Shown here: positions 10,745 to 21,470 of the stretch, one piece after another
Layout of the letters: each line of letters begins with the position of its first letter
Position numbering within the stretch: the first letter of the stretch is position 1
Assembly: GCA_039583875.1 (NCBI GenBank)
Contig: CM077151.1
Span: 25,228,208 to 25,292,207, forward strand
DNA from: Platanthera guangdongensis
Taxonomy: Eukaryota; Streptophyta; Magnoliopsida; Asparagales; Orchidaceae
DNA length: 64,000 bases
Reading direction: 5' to 3'
The notes under the pieces: model-generated
Seen by the model: the letters and a program-made list of their open reading frames with translations, nothing else
Databases searched by the model: none
What the model was told of the DNA's origin: nothing
Translations under genes and position numbers: made by a program

Positions 10745-13000
10745 CTCACAACGCCTAACAAGTACCTCTAATGGTATCCTTTGTACGTGTCTGAACCATC
10801 ATAATCGAGCTTCTCGCATCTTCACTACAATTGGTGTCACTCCTGTCTTATTCCTGATACATTCATTCCTAAGTTTATTCAGACTCGTGCGTCTATACAT
10901 CCACCTAAGCATTCTCATCTCCGCAACTCCTATTTTTTGCTCATGTACACAATTCACTGCCCAACACTCAGAACCGTAGAACATCACTGCTCTAACTGCA
11001 GTACGGTAAAACTTGCCTTTAATTTTTAATGAGACTTTACGATCACATAATATCTGAGACACGCCTCTCCACTTCAACCAACCTACTTGGATTCTATATA
11101 TCACATCTTTATCTACACCTCCAACTTTTTGAAGTATCGATCACAAATATTTAAAGCACGCACAACAAGAAATATTAATCACAAAACTTAATGACAGAGT
11201 CATTCGTCCATCTTGCACTATTAAATTTAAGCTCCATATACCTTATCTTTGTCCTGCTCAACCAAAAACCCTTCTTTCCTAAAATGTCTAGCCAAGCTTC
11301 AAGTTTCGTGTTTACACCTTGTGCATCTCATCAACCAAAATAATATCATCTACAAACAATAAGCACCAAGGTATTGCTTATTGGATGTCCGGTGAGCTCA
11401 TCTAAGACAGGGGTAAAGAGATAGGGGTTTAAAGCTGGCACTTGATGCAAGTCAACGGTAATAAGGACTAAGTTATGAAAATCGTGCCTGAGGCGTCGGG
11501 CGCACCAGGCGCGAGAGGCCTTGCCTTGTAAATCCCAAGGCGGACGGGGTGACCCAGGCGCTGGTGAGGCACATCTCACCCAGACCATAAGGCGTGCCCA
11601 ATGCACGCCTTTTGTCATCCGGCAGATCTAAGGCTTAAGACGGATCAATCAGTTGAAGTCGTCATTTTTAAGGGTTTTATTTCTCTCCATAAAGCCTAAG
11701 CCCAACATCCCCCTTTATATTTTTTCTTCGTACGCCCCTCCTCTCGCCCGCTCCTCTAGATAATCACTCTCTCTTGCCTTCGCTAATACTCCTTGCCGCC
11801 AACCACGAAGCCCCTTCCGATGAAGCTCTCGCCGGAGAGAAGCTCCTCTTATTATGGCCAGTGGGATCTCTCCCCTCTGCTGAAATTGTGCAATCTATAC
11901 TTTTAGTTAGTGAATTGTTGAAATTATGTGATGGAATGATGCATTCATCTATTTGAAAATGCATTTAATTTTTTTTATCTGATCGAATGGTATTTTCTAT
12001 CCTTGTCTTAAGTTTAATTTTTTTTCTTTTCCAAATATGCATTTGTAAGTTATATAATTTGATTCTTTGTTAGAGAACAATTTGTTTAATTTACAATGAA
12101 CATCAAGATACATTACTACAACATCAATCATTTCCTCATGTAAATTCAGTATCTATTGTATGCTTAGACACAACATCGACCATTTCATTTCCTCTTGTAA
12201 ATTCATTGAACTGGACACCTAGATCACTTAATTTACAGGGGGAAATGGAAATTCAGCGATTGATGAGTGAAAATTCAGTGAACTGGGCAAATAATGAAAT
12301 TCAGTGGTCATTTTAATAAACTGTATTTTGTCTCTTTTTTGTGCCCCATATACGTCAGGCGTGTGTCTGCTCTTTGTGCCTAGGCTCCGAGACCACTTTG
12401 TGTGGTGTGCCTTGTGCCTTTAATAACTTAGAATAGGGAATTCTCGTGTTAATCCTCCAGATGTCCTCACCCATGTCGCTAAATTTGTATACATATCTTT
12501 GATTACGTCAATGTATGATACATTTACACATTTTTTCAAAGACTCTCTATAATACTTCTCTTGAAACTCTATCATAAGCCTTCTCAAGATCGAAAACAGT
12601 ATATGCAAATCTTGTTTTTTCGATAATTATCAATGAGTCTCCTCAAGTGGTATATAGCTTCCATTGTCGACCACCCTGGCATGAGCCAAATTGATTCTCT
12701 GAGATGGCGAGATGCTAGTCTCTCATCTTACATTTCTCTCTATTACTCGTTCACATAGTTTCACGGTATGACTCATTAACTTAATTTCTCTGTAATTGAC
12801 ATAATTTTTTATATCTCATTTGTTCTTATACAAAGGTACCAAATATTTTCTCTTCATTGGTCTGGCATTCTCTTAGTCTTCAGTCTCATATTGAAGAAAC
12901 ATGTAAGCCACCAAATTTCATTCTCCACTAAGCATTTTCATACTTTGATAAGGTATATCGTCTGGCCCAACCGCCAGAAAGTAAGTGTAAAGATATTTGT
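10745..13000 (-). pseudogene. LINE (L1-type) reverse transcriptase pseudogene
   Basis: Read on the minus strand, three blocks line up with the reverse transcriptase of plant non-LTR elements. Block 12420-12985 has GPDDIP, the VPLYKNK and NYREIKLMSHT motifs, DLEKAYDRV in a shifted frame, and YIDVIKDMY. Block 11341-11462 has ALNPYLF and the catalytic motif as FVDDIILVDE (usually FADD). Block 10745-11340 has YGSECWAV, AEMRMLRWM and the RL/WFRHVQR tail split by a frameshift. Stops and frameshifts are scattered, and no endonuclease domain or poly-A tail is visible. An insertion of about 960 bp separates the first two blocks. The element is inactive. Confidence 0.85.
11462..12425. mobile_element. 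TIR-like insertion splitting the LINE
   Basis: The LINE reading breaks exactly here. The ends are inverted relative to each other: CTAAGTTATGAAA on the left and TTTAATAACTTAG on the right, followed inward by GCC(T)GAGGCG-like sequence. The interior is non-coding and begins and ends with a GC-rich GGCGCACCAGGCGCG / GTGCCTAGGC style block. It is probably a non-autonomous DNA transposon. Superfamily and target duplication are not resolved. Confidence 0.55.
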
Positions 13001-13005
13001 GTAAT

Positions 13006-14515
13006 GGTCTGTTCGGCACGAATCAATTGGCTTTGGGTTCCAGAAAGTCAATTCTATTGTTCGGCGCGTAAGGATTGCGCTAGAATTGGCTTTCAAATGA
13101 AAACCCACGATTTTCCTTTTAGCCTATAATCCAAGTCACTGAAAACTTATCCCGAAACGCAGACATTCCACAATTTTGGACCCAATATCGCGACCCCGAC
13201 ACTTTCCGCGATGTCGCTCGCTGATCGTGCAACGAAAAGCTTCTTCTCCTTCAGGTATGGAGTCGGAATCTGCTTCCTCCACCTCTTCTTCTTCACCCAC
13301 TTCCTCTCTTTCCACCGTCATATTTTCCTTTTTCCAGATCTCATGTGCGTTGATTGTTTCTTTCGCAAATTCGAACCCTAGATCACTCATCATCGCTATT
13401 AAGCAGCTTCCAACACACAACTATCATTAATTCTTCAGTGTCTTCCTCATACAGGTACGATTTTCTTCCCCATTCAGCATATTCGAAAACCCCTGTTCTT
13501 GCAACTGAATTTTTTTATGTTCCAAATGTTTCGAATTCTTGCTGTAGATAATTTAATGGTGAATTTTCTTGCTACGAGAAGGTCTATATATGGTCTTATG
13601 TTGTTAGTGTGGTGTTTGTGGGAATATGAAGTTGTGGGGAAGAAGTCGGAGGTGTCTGCCATGGAGGATAAAGCTCGCGTGAATGTACGACAACACTTTC
13701 AATAATGTATATCACAAAAGTTTGGAAAGCTTGAGGATATACTATATAGGATGATTGTCCTAATAAGAATGTGGTGAGGTAGAGCTAAAAATATGATTTT
13801 ATGTTATTCTTGTTGTACAACATGTACTTGGGCACCTTTTGTTCCTGCTCAGCATGTCATTTGATGTTACTGCTTGTCTAGTTGGACTGTCAATGTATTT
13901 TGACATCTAAATATACCATGTAACATCATGATCATTACTAGCTCCTAGGCATGTCTTCTTGGTTGGCCAATGCTTGGTCCACGTTTCAAACCCATGAATG
14001 AGATGCTAGGCCACTATCATTGAAATCTTATGTTGTTGTTTTAAATGATGTATTGGTATACAATAAGACATGGTTGGAACACATTCAGCACGTCCACCTT
14101 GTGCTTAAGGTAATGCTGATACTCCAATATTTATAAAAGGTCCAAAACTTTTTTGGGGATATACTTAAAGAGGATGCTATATAGTTTAACATTTCAAATT
14201 AACTCTTTTGTTGTTCTTTCCTTAGAAGATGTGAAATGAGAGCATCAATCATCTTTGTAATCTATTGTTAATGAACTTCAATTATTATTAGTTCTTTGAT
14301 TATGCTTCAATTTTAAAAATTATAAATTCTAAAAATTTCAATTCCAGAAAGTCAATTCAATCATGTAGCTGAACAGTTTTTAGATATCAATTCCAATTTT
14401 GTTCATTGATTTACATCATGCAGACGAACAACAAATTTGTTTTTTTTGTACAAAGTCAATTCCTGCAGATATTGATTTTCTGACCAAAGATAATTCTTGT
14501 GCGCCGAACGAACCC
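13006..14515. mobile_element. Non-autonomous TIR element with gene-like insert
   Basis: The left end GGTCTGTTCGGCACGAAT and the right end (reverse complement GGGTTCGTTCGGCGCACA) form an imperfect terminal inverted repeat that continues through CTTTGG, AGAAA and TCAAT. Such ends are common in PIF/Harbinger or hAT elements, but I cannot read a clean target duplication. Inside, 13211-13254 starts ATG and runs to a splice-donor-like CAG/GTATGG, followed by Ser-rich frames, which suggests captured exon sequence. No transposase is seen. Confidence 0.5.
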
Positions 14516-15790
14516 TATGTAGTGAGTCAGTATTTGATGTGATTGCTTCATATGTCTGGAGTTTGTAGACGGTGATGACATCGTGATTTGTCTGTTGTTT
14601 GTGAGTTATTCGTAGTTTTCTATGTGAAAGCAAGAGGTTTTCAAGGAAGGCTCCTGGTGCAAGTCAACATGATTCATCAATGATGTTTTTTTTACTCCCT
14701 GTGACTTCCATCTTGTAATCTGGTGGAAGTTTGGCGGGAACTTTTGGGATAATGAGTTGGTACTATTTGAGGGTGGTCACCGAGGAGTGTTAAAAGTACT
14801 TACTAGACTTATTGTATCTGTGGGTATAATGAAGGGATGGGGTTTGTTACAATAATTGATTGTCGACGTCTGAGCACTGACCCCTGGGTACTATTGCTAT
14901 AGATAGTTAGCGGATTTTTGCAGTCAAGTTGTTTGAGGGACGATTTGCACTCATAAAAGTGACTAATTTATAGTTAAGGCAATTAGGTGGGGTACGGAAG
15001 ATGATGTTCTAATTTAAAGATTCCTCGGACTTGAGGACAAATCCTTTTTCAAAAGAGCATTGATGCACATCTTGGTGCATCAAATCATCTTGGAGGCAAA
15101 GAAGAGCGTGACGGAATTTTAGAGTTCATCCTAGGGAGCGAAGAGAGCGGCACCGGGCACCCTTGGATTGGAATGTAGTTTTGGGACTCTAGTGAATCTA
15201 TTTTCTTATATATGTCCAAGTGAATGTTTCCTTTTGAACCTATTTTGTTGTTTTGGATCATTTGTGATAATTTGAGAAGAATTGAGGCAGTTTTCAATAA
15301 CTTATCTTGCCGTTTCTGGAAGTAACTTGACTGGACAGATTTTATAATCTGTCTTTCGACAATTTTGGTTAATTCATTACTAAATTCAAGGGGAGGTTGT
15401 TGCACAAGGCTTTGGCCTGCTGTTGGATTATTGGAGTGGTGTGGAACCATTTTGTGGCCTAATTGGCTGGTGTTCACTTGATATTGATAGAATGCTTGTT
15501 CCAGTTACAGTAATGCTGCATTTTTAGTAGCAACTGACTTGTTTGTCAATGTCTCGTGTAATTGTTACTGTCTTCAAGGACTTGAATTGTTGCCGTTGTG
15601 TTTTTGTCCTCTTTATTGCCTTCACTAAGTATAAAATACTATGATTTGCTACTGAATTGTAATAGACCGATTTTTTGAAGATAGAATCCATTTTTTAAAA
15701 AGCAAATTTTACTTAACCAGCAACGGAATCCATTATAAGCATTTTCCATCTGAAATTTAGAAACCAATCTACCTTCCTCCTGACATCAAA
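14516..15790 (+). mobile_element. Decayed gypsy 3' end plus LTR-like fragment, copy 2
   Basis: At 15020-15062 the sequence CTTGAGGACAAATC followed by TGATGCA resembles the end of a gypsy pol/3' UTR and the start of an LTR. 15200-15400 is homologous to 9270-9470. No open reading frame of pol survives. Boundaries are approximate. Confidence 0.4.
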
Positions 15791-16477
15791 GTCCGCTTTG
15801 GTTACAGTGCCCAATTACGGATGATAAACTTGTAAAAATAAAACCAAATTGATAACAAGTGAAATTTTATCATACAGTTTTGCTAACTTCTTCGAGCTAA
15901 ATACAAAAAATAATGGTGTGGAGTATTTTAGAGTGATCTTTACAGTCTCATTTGGCCGAAACTAGCAGATATTGATGATAAAGAAAATGTTGTGTATATT
16001 ACAAAATTTAAGCTCGGCGCGTCTATTTTATTACATGAACTATGATACCTCAGTTAAAGCATAATCTGGTTCTGTTCAACAAAATCCTAAGCCCAACACA
16101 ACCCAAATCAATCAGTTTATGCAAACTACAATACTAAACGAAATCAAACTCAAACTGAACCAAACAAAAAAATCAATTATTGTGGCTAAGAAACAATCTT
16201 TCATGGGTCACAAACATGAGTCATCATCGAAGTTCCCATAACACATGTTTTTTTTTCTTTTTCCAAAACAATATCAACAAAAGAAAAAACAACTTATTGA
16301 TAAGAAAAAGAACTCAGAGGGTCAAGCTGAATGCACCACTGAAATGTTGTTGACAGTTGGTATGATATTTAAGTTCAACTTTTAGCAAAGTAATATTGGT
16401 CGCATCTCTATGCTATCAGTTGTTCTTTCGTTTAATTTGCTCCATAATTAGGCTCGTGATTTTACTTTGATTGGTAG
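15791..16477. other. AT-rich, no feature seen
   Basis: This lies downstream of the PYM exons on the minus strand, where later PYM exons could be expected. I looked for the Lys/Arg-rich C-terminal helix and found nothing convincing. Confidence 0.35.
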
Positions 16478-16685
16478 AGTCAGATAATTTTTGGGCCAAC
16501 AATCAAAATCCCATTTCAACACTACACTGACTAAAAGAACTTAAACTAAACTTTAGGGGTGGGCTGCAATAGTGTTTAAACAGTCAGATGATTTTTGGGC
16601 CAACAATCAAAATCCCATTTCAACACTACACATGACTAAAAGAACTCAAATTAAACTTTAGGGGTGGGCTACAATAGTGTTTAAC
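16478..16685 (+). repeat. Tandem duplication, 104-bp unit
   Basis: The block AGTCAGATAATTTTTGGGCC...AATAGTGTTTAA occurs twice head to tail with about 95 percent identity. It sits in the intron position just downstream of PYM exon 2. Confidence 0.9.
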
Positions 16686-16765
16686 AGATAAACTCAGTGA
16701 GAAAAGGATACTTTCCAGATATAACATTCCATCACTAATTCACATAATATAGGGAAAGAACTCAC

Positions 16766-17141
16766 CTGGAGCTTCTTCTCTTTCTTTCTCTCGTTTCTTT
16801 TTGCTGACTTCGTCTTTAGCTTCGCATCCATCGACGGTTCGTATCCGGGAGGGACTACCACCTCAGCCGATTTTCGCATCTGCATTACCCCGCGTAAAGG
16901 GAGAAGGGGAAAAAGGGAAAAACCATAAGAGCGGGATAACAGGAGCGAAGGAGTTGTGGTGAGGGAGGGTGTTTACCAAGGTTCCCTTGGACTTGTAGAT
17001 GGCTACTTCGTCCTGGGGAGTGTAGCCAGCACGGATACGTATGGGCTTGCGAAGAGTGCCGTCCGGCCGCCGGGTCGGAGCGAGGATGCGCTCTCCCTCC
17101 TTCGGCGTCCTCATCAGCCGTGTGTTATGTTCATCTCCCAT
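16766..17141 (-). CDS. PYM: PYM (partner of Y14 and Mago), first two coding exons
   Basis: Exon 1 (17141-16977) starts MGDEHNTRL and carries the conserved Mago-binding block TPKEGERILAPTRRPDGTLR, then KPIRIRAGYTPQDE. It ends at a GTAAAC donor. Exon 2 (16879-16766) follows a GGGTAATGCAG acceptor, keeps phase 0, contains PPGYEP and the basic stretch KSAKRNERKKEKKLQ, and ends at a GTGAGT donor. Family knowledge: PYM binds the Mago-Y14 heterodimer and dissociates exon junction complexes from mRNA in the cytoplasm. Together the exons give 93 of roughly 200 expected residues. The C-terminal exons are not visible in the 4 kb downstream, so the gene has either a large repeat-filled intron or is truncated. 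Frame and splice sites are intact. Confidence 0.85.
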
Positions 17142-17610
17142 GGCTGGAGAGTGGAGAAAAGACGCGGCTGTAAGTCAGCGGCCTTCTCTGCCTCCCCTTC
17201 GTACACTCCAACGATTGACCTATCTATCAATGTCGTAAAAAAGATGGAAACTCTCTCTCTCTCTCTCCCTCTCCCTCCCTCTCCCTCAGCTCAGCTGCTA
17301 TGCAGATCGCCGTCCGTCGCCGTCGCAGTCGCAACTCGAATTGGAACTCGCAGCTCAGAACTCCGAATTCGGGAGAGCAGACGGGCAGCCCGCAGGTGAC
17401 TAGAGGGATAAGATGGAAGAAGGAATTGGCTGAGCGTCTGAGCCCGATAGACTGTTTGTTTTTCTTAAATCAGCAAATGAATCATTGAATGTGTGCAAAA
17501 ACAACGATACCATGTTCTGCTTCTTTAACGCAAATAGCCAGATTCAAAGTATGATAAATCTGCCAAAAAAATATACCAGGATGTCAAGATTATTAGAACA
17601 ATTAACACAT
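17142..17610. promoter_or_regulatory. Presumed PYM upstream region
   Basis: It contains a (CT)n tract (17252-17288) and GC-rich DNA just upstream of the PYM start. CT/GA repeats are common in plant 5' leaders and core promoters. No TATA box is obvious on the minus strand. The short plus-strand frames are not supported as genes. Confidence 0.4.
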
Positions 17611-18531
17611 TGTCAAAACCCGAAAACCGGTTCACCGAGTTCGGACCAAGAAGGGTAGTTTGGGTTACTTTGCTCACCGCCGGACTCCAAGAGCTAAGGA
17701 TTTCGAGTATGGGACTGACCCTCACCCGCTAAAGTCTAATGCCTACTCAAGGACCCACGGGCTGTACCGAGGAGGTACCGTCACTAACCCAAAATTTTTT
17801 GACACTTCTCCTCCCAAAACCAAGTGCTGAGCCAGCACCTCGGACAGCATAGAAGGAAAGAAAGAGAGCTCGGGCTCTTAAGGGGATGGATTTGTGCTCA
17901 TCTGAGTGGTTATGAGGTCCTATTTATAGGCAAATCACTCTGAGGATAAAATGGTCATGTACGTCCGTCATGAGCTACCTCTGCCTTAACCAAATTGCTA
18001 TTTGCGGACTTAAATGGTCTGCGAACACCTTCTCCTGCCTTTTTGATACTATTATTCGCAGACCTGAATGGTCTGCCAATAGCTTCTTCCTCTTTTGATA
18101 AATTGCTCTGTACAAGAAAAGGAGGACGTACTCACGGATCGGATCAACCTGAACTTGTCTAGCTCCCCTCGGGAGCAAGTCCAACTAGAGTGCTCGAGTC
18201 CGACAAGAAAAGGGGGGATTCGACTGGATTCTTCGGACTCGCTCTACATTGCTCTGGGGCTGAGTCCGACTAAAGTGCCTGGACTCGCCCTTTGTTGTTC
18301 TGGGGAGCGAGTCCGGCTGGAGTGCCTGGACTCGACCTACGCTATTTTGGGGGGGGGGGGGAGTCTGGCTGGATTGTCTGGACTCAACCTATGTTATTCT
18401 GGGGGGCGCGTCTGGACTCAACCTATGTTATTTTGGGGGCGAGTCCGGCTGGAGTGTCTGGACTCAACCTATGTTATTCTGGGGGGCGAGTCCGACTAGT
18501 GTGTCTGGACTTGACCTATCATGTTGTTGGG
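17611..18531 (-). mobile_element. LTR of unassigned family, minus orientation
   Basis: The block starts TGTCAAAACCC and ends CCTATCA, giving TG...CA termini. On the minus strand tandem repeats (18230-18530) are followed by a TATA box (GCCTATAAATAGG, complement of about 17921-17933), the order U3-TATA-R expected of an LTR. No internal region adjoins, and the 5-bp flanks (CACAT and TGTTG) do not match, so boundaries are provisional. Confidence 0.5.
18230..18530 (-). repeat. U3 tandem repeats, unit of about 50-60 bp
   Basis: The motif GAGTCCGGCTGGAGTGTCTGGACTC with the following ACCTATGTTATTCTGGGGG recurs about five times with length variation at the G tracts. Confidence 0.8.
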
Positions 18532-18534
18532 AAA

Positions 18535-18731
18535 ATTATCATCAATGTTCCTGGATTTGAAGTACTTTATTTAATGATAAGTACATCTTGTATTTGATGT
18601 TGTCTGATATGATATATGTAGGTTTAACTTTACATTCTGCTAGTCAACTTCAATCAGGAGATAAACTTAGATCATAATTGAACTGGCTCAGAAGTCAGAA
18701 ATGGTCTAAGTACAAAAATAATAAAGTCAAG
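18535..18731 (+). mobile_element. Sirevirus-like LTR, left half
   Basis: It begins TGTTGGGAAAATTATCATCA and shares a spaced pattern (TGTTGGG, ATTTGAAG, AATGATA, TATTTGATGT) with the start of the complete copia LTR at 29583. It ends where the minus-strand Tat LTR begins. The probable continuation is 57716-58660, making this the outermost layer of the nest. No target duplication of its own could be read. Confidence 0.45.
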
Positions 18732-19546
18732 TGTTGAAGCCAAAAATTGACCTATGTGGAGTTTGGGGTCCCAAAAGAGGGGTGACATCACACTTACTAC
18801 ACTCAGGAGAACGTCACAGGCCAAAAGATCGAGAAGTTAGGAACAGACACTCGGCTCTAGCGCGGAGGTCCCACCTCACACCCGAAAGACCTTTGAAGTC
18901 TCTCCCTCCTTAGCCAATGCTGAGCTAGGTGCCTTGGAGGAAGAAAGCAACGAGATTTTTGTGACTAAGAAGCAATGCTCTCCAAGGCACCCCCAAGTGT
19001 CTATTTATAGTTTTCTCAATCTCATGGACCAAAATGTCAGAAATACCCCTAAGACAAATAGTCCTTGGGTCAATAGAAAACATCTACACCAGAGGGTAAA
19101 GGGGGAATTCCACCCTTTGGGGTACAATGGTAAAAGCATGCCCCGACCCCTCCGGACACCCGAGGCAGGCCGCCTGGGAGAGACCCAGCCCGCCGGCCGG
19201 TCTCCCCTGCCAGGCAGGCCGCCTGGGCGAGACCCTGCCCGCAGGCCGGTCTCGCCCGCCAGGCAGGCCGCCGGGGCGATACCCTGCCCATAGGCCGGTC
19301 TCGCTGCCCCTCCCTCGAACTCAGCATGCTAGGGCGGGTGCCGACCAATGTGCCACACCCCCCCCCCCCTAAAAAAGAGAGGGGAAGGGGAGGCGAATTC
19401 CCCCCCCCCCCCCCTCTATTAGTACATTCCAAGGGTTAGGCCTAAATTGACCACCAAGAGTGCAAAACTACTCTCAAAGCTTAAGACTACAAATCTGGTC
19501 TTGCGCCTGCCGAGGGGACCCTACTCTGCGAATACGGGGTTGTACA
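18732..19546 (-). repeat. 3' LTR of element G-A
   Basis: About 815 bp. The plus-strand reading starts TGTTGAAGCCAAAAATTGACC and ends GGGGTTGTACA. It is clearly homologous to 56797-57715 along its length and includes a CCAGGCAGGCCGCCTGGG repeat block and a TATA-like TATTTATAG in reverse. The right copy has more of the GC-rich repeats. Confidence 0.85.
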
Positions 19547-19547
19547 T

Positions 19548-20278
19548 TGTACAACCTCGGGCTCGCGAGAGGTCCTGAAGGCGCGAATAGTCGAAGCGGG
19601 CGAGAGGAATTGATGGGGGAGTGGGACCATAGGGTCCACTCGCAGGTGGCGAGACAAGTGGCCTCTACAGTAGGCGAGACGCCCCTCCTAGGGTGGCGAG
19701 AAGACCTTTAACCACGAGGAGACCTCATAGCAAAGGATGTCTGCAAGACGAGCAGGAAGGCCCGTCTCGCCGCCAGGTGCTCCCCCACTCGCCACACAGA
19801 AAAGGGGTCGTTTTCACATTTCTATACCCAAGGGGGTTTTTACTCTTCTACCCCGGGTAATTTTACCTTTTTGCCTTTGGTGGTCTGCATATAACTACTC
19901 AGAACAGCGGAGTTTGGCTGTTGGCAGACCTGACCAGGGGTACTCTGGTAATTTCAGGTCAGCTCAGTATGGTTATTGGCAGTTCAAACTCAGAAAACTA
20001 TAAATATGCTCATAGAGGCTCTTCAGAAAGACACGGATTTTGGCCCGGGACTTGAGACGATTTTTCTGTACTTTCTGAGGAGCTTCAAGCCCAGCTTTTA
20101 GTTTTGGGGGGGAAGCTCTCAGAGATATTCCGGGTAAGCGGTGGGACCTCCCTGCTGAGGCTTTCGGTCGGTTTCTAGTCCTTCACGACCAGTCGAAGGT
20201 CAGAGCTTGGGACGAGTAGGTGTTGGCTACGCCCCTTATTTTTCGAACTCTTGTTGAAATCAGATTTTGGCTTCAACA
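19548..20278 (+). mobile_element. Solo LTR inserted at the LTR edge of G-A
   Basis: It begins TGTACAACC, contains a TATA box (ACTATAAATATG, near 20000) and ends GGCTTCAACA, the pattern of the inner Tat LTR in plus orientation. The flanks are TACAT (19543-19547) and TACAC (20279-20283), a 5-bp duplication with one mismatch. On its right lies the polypurine tract of G-A (minus strand AAAAGAGCGGGGATCG). It is a solo LTR produced by recombination. Confidence 0.7.
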
Positions 20279-20283
20279 TACAC

Positions 20284-20300
20284 GATCCCCGCTCTTTTCG
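20284..20300 (-). other. Polypurine tract of G-A
   Basis: The minus strand reads GAAAAGAGCGGGGATC next to the 3' LTR. The same tract (AAAAAGAGCGGGGAT) precedes the 3' LTR of the inner Tat element at 50216-50230. Confidence 0.7.
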
Positions 20301-20354
20301 AGCGAGTTCCACGCTCGGAAAGAAACATTCAACCCAACGTATTCGCTGAGTGGC

Positions 20355-21470
20355 CTTCTTAGAGCCGAAAATACTTGGCCTCCCCGAGAAGTCAACCTGT
20401 CATGCCAGCTAATGGGAGCCTGGATGACGAGACGGCCTCGGGGTAAAAAATGTCTGGCCTCCCCGAGGGGTATACCCGTCATGCCAGCTAATGGGAACTT
20501 GGGTGACGAGACGGCCTCGGGGTAAAAAACGCTTGGTCTCCCCGAGGGGTCTACCTGTCATGCCAGCTAATGGGAGCCTGGGTGACGAGACGGCCTCGGG
20601 GTAAAAAACACTTGGCCTCCCCGAGGGGTCTACCTGTCATGCCAGCTAATGGGAGCCTGGGTGACGAGACGACCTCGGGGTAAAAAACGATTGGCCTCCC
20701 TGAGAGGTCTACCTGTCATGCCAGCTAATGGGAGCCTGGGTGTCGAGACAGCCTCGGGGTAAAAAATGCTTGGCCTCCCCGAGGGGTCTACCTGTCATAC
20801 CAGCTAATGGGAGCATGGGTGATGAGACGGACTCGGTGTAAAAAATGCTTGGCCACCCCGATAGGTCTACCTATCATGTCATCTAATGGGAGCCTGGGTG
20901 ACGAGACGGCCTCGAGGTAAAAAACGCTTGGCCTCCCCGAGGTGTCTACCTGTCATGCCAGTTAATGGGAGTCTGGGTGACGAGATGGACTCGGGGTAAA
21001 AAAACGCTTGGCCTCCCCAAGTGGTCTACATGTCATGCCAGCTAATGGGAGCCTGGGTGACGAGACGGCATTGGGGAAAAAACGCTTGGCCTCCCTGAGG
21101 GGTCTACCTGTCATACCAGCTAATGAGATCCTGGGTGACGATACGGCCTCGGGGTAAAAAACGCTTGGCCTCCCCGAGGGGTCTACCTGTCATGCCAGCT
21201 AATGAGAGCCGAGGTGACGAGACGGCCTCGGGGTAAAAAAACACTTGGCCTCCACGAGAGGTACCACCAGCCCTGCCCAGCTAGTGAGAGCCTGGGCAGC
21301 GGGATCGTCTCGGAGCCAAAAGGACTTGGCCTCCACGAGGGGTACCCCCGACCCTGCCCAGCTAGTGAGAGCCTGGACAGCGGGACCGTCTCGGAGCAAA
21401 GAGAACTGGACATCCACGAGAGGTACCACCAACCATGCCCAGCTAGTGAGAGCCTGGATAGCGACGTTGA
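20355..21470 (-). repeat. 79-bp tandem repeats of the G-A 3' region
   Basis: About eleven 79-bp monomers marked by CCTCGGGGTAAAAAA and GCCAGCTAATGGGAGCCTGG run to about 21240. Three related monomers (CCCAGCTAGTGAGAGCCTGG) run to about 21470. The core AGGCTCCCA-TTAGCTGGCA (minus strand) is also the core of the 72-bp repeats at 45245-45985. Confidence 0.9.

Noticed and set aside
19070..19432. Arg/Pro/Gly-rich ORFs in the G-A LTR (also 57085-57619)
   Set aside because: Produced by the CCAGGCAGGCCGCCTGGG repeats. Both strands are open.
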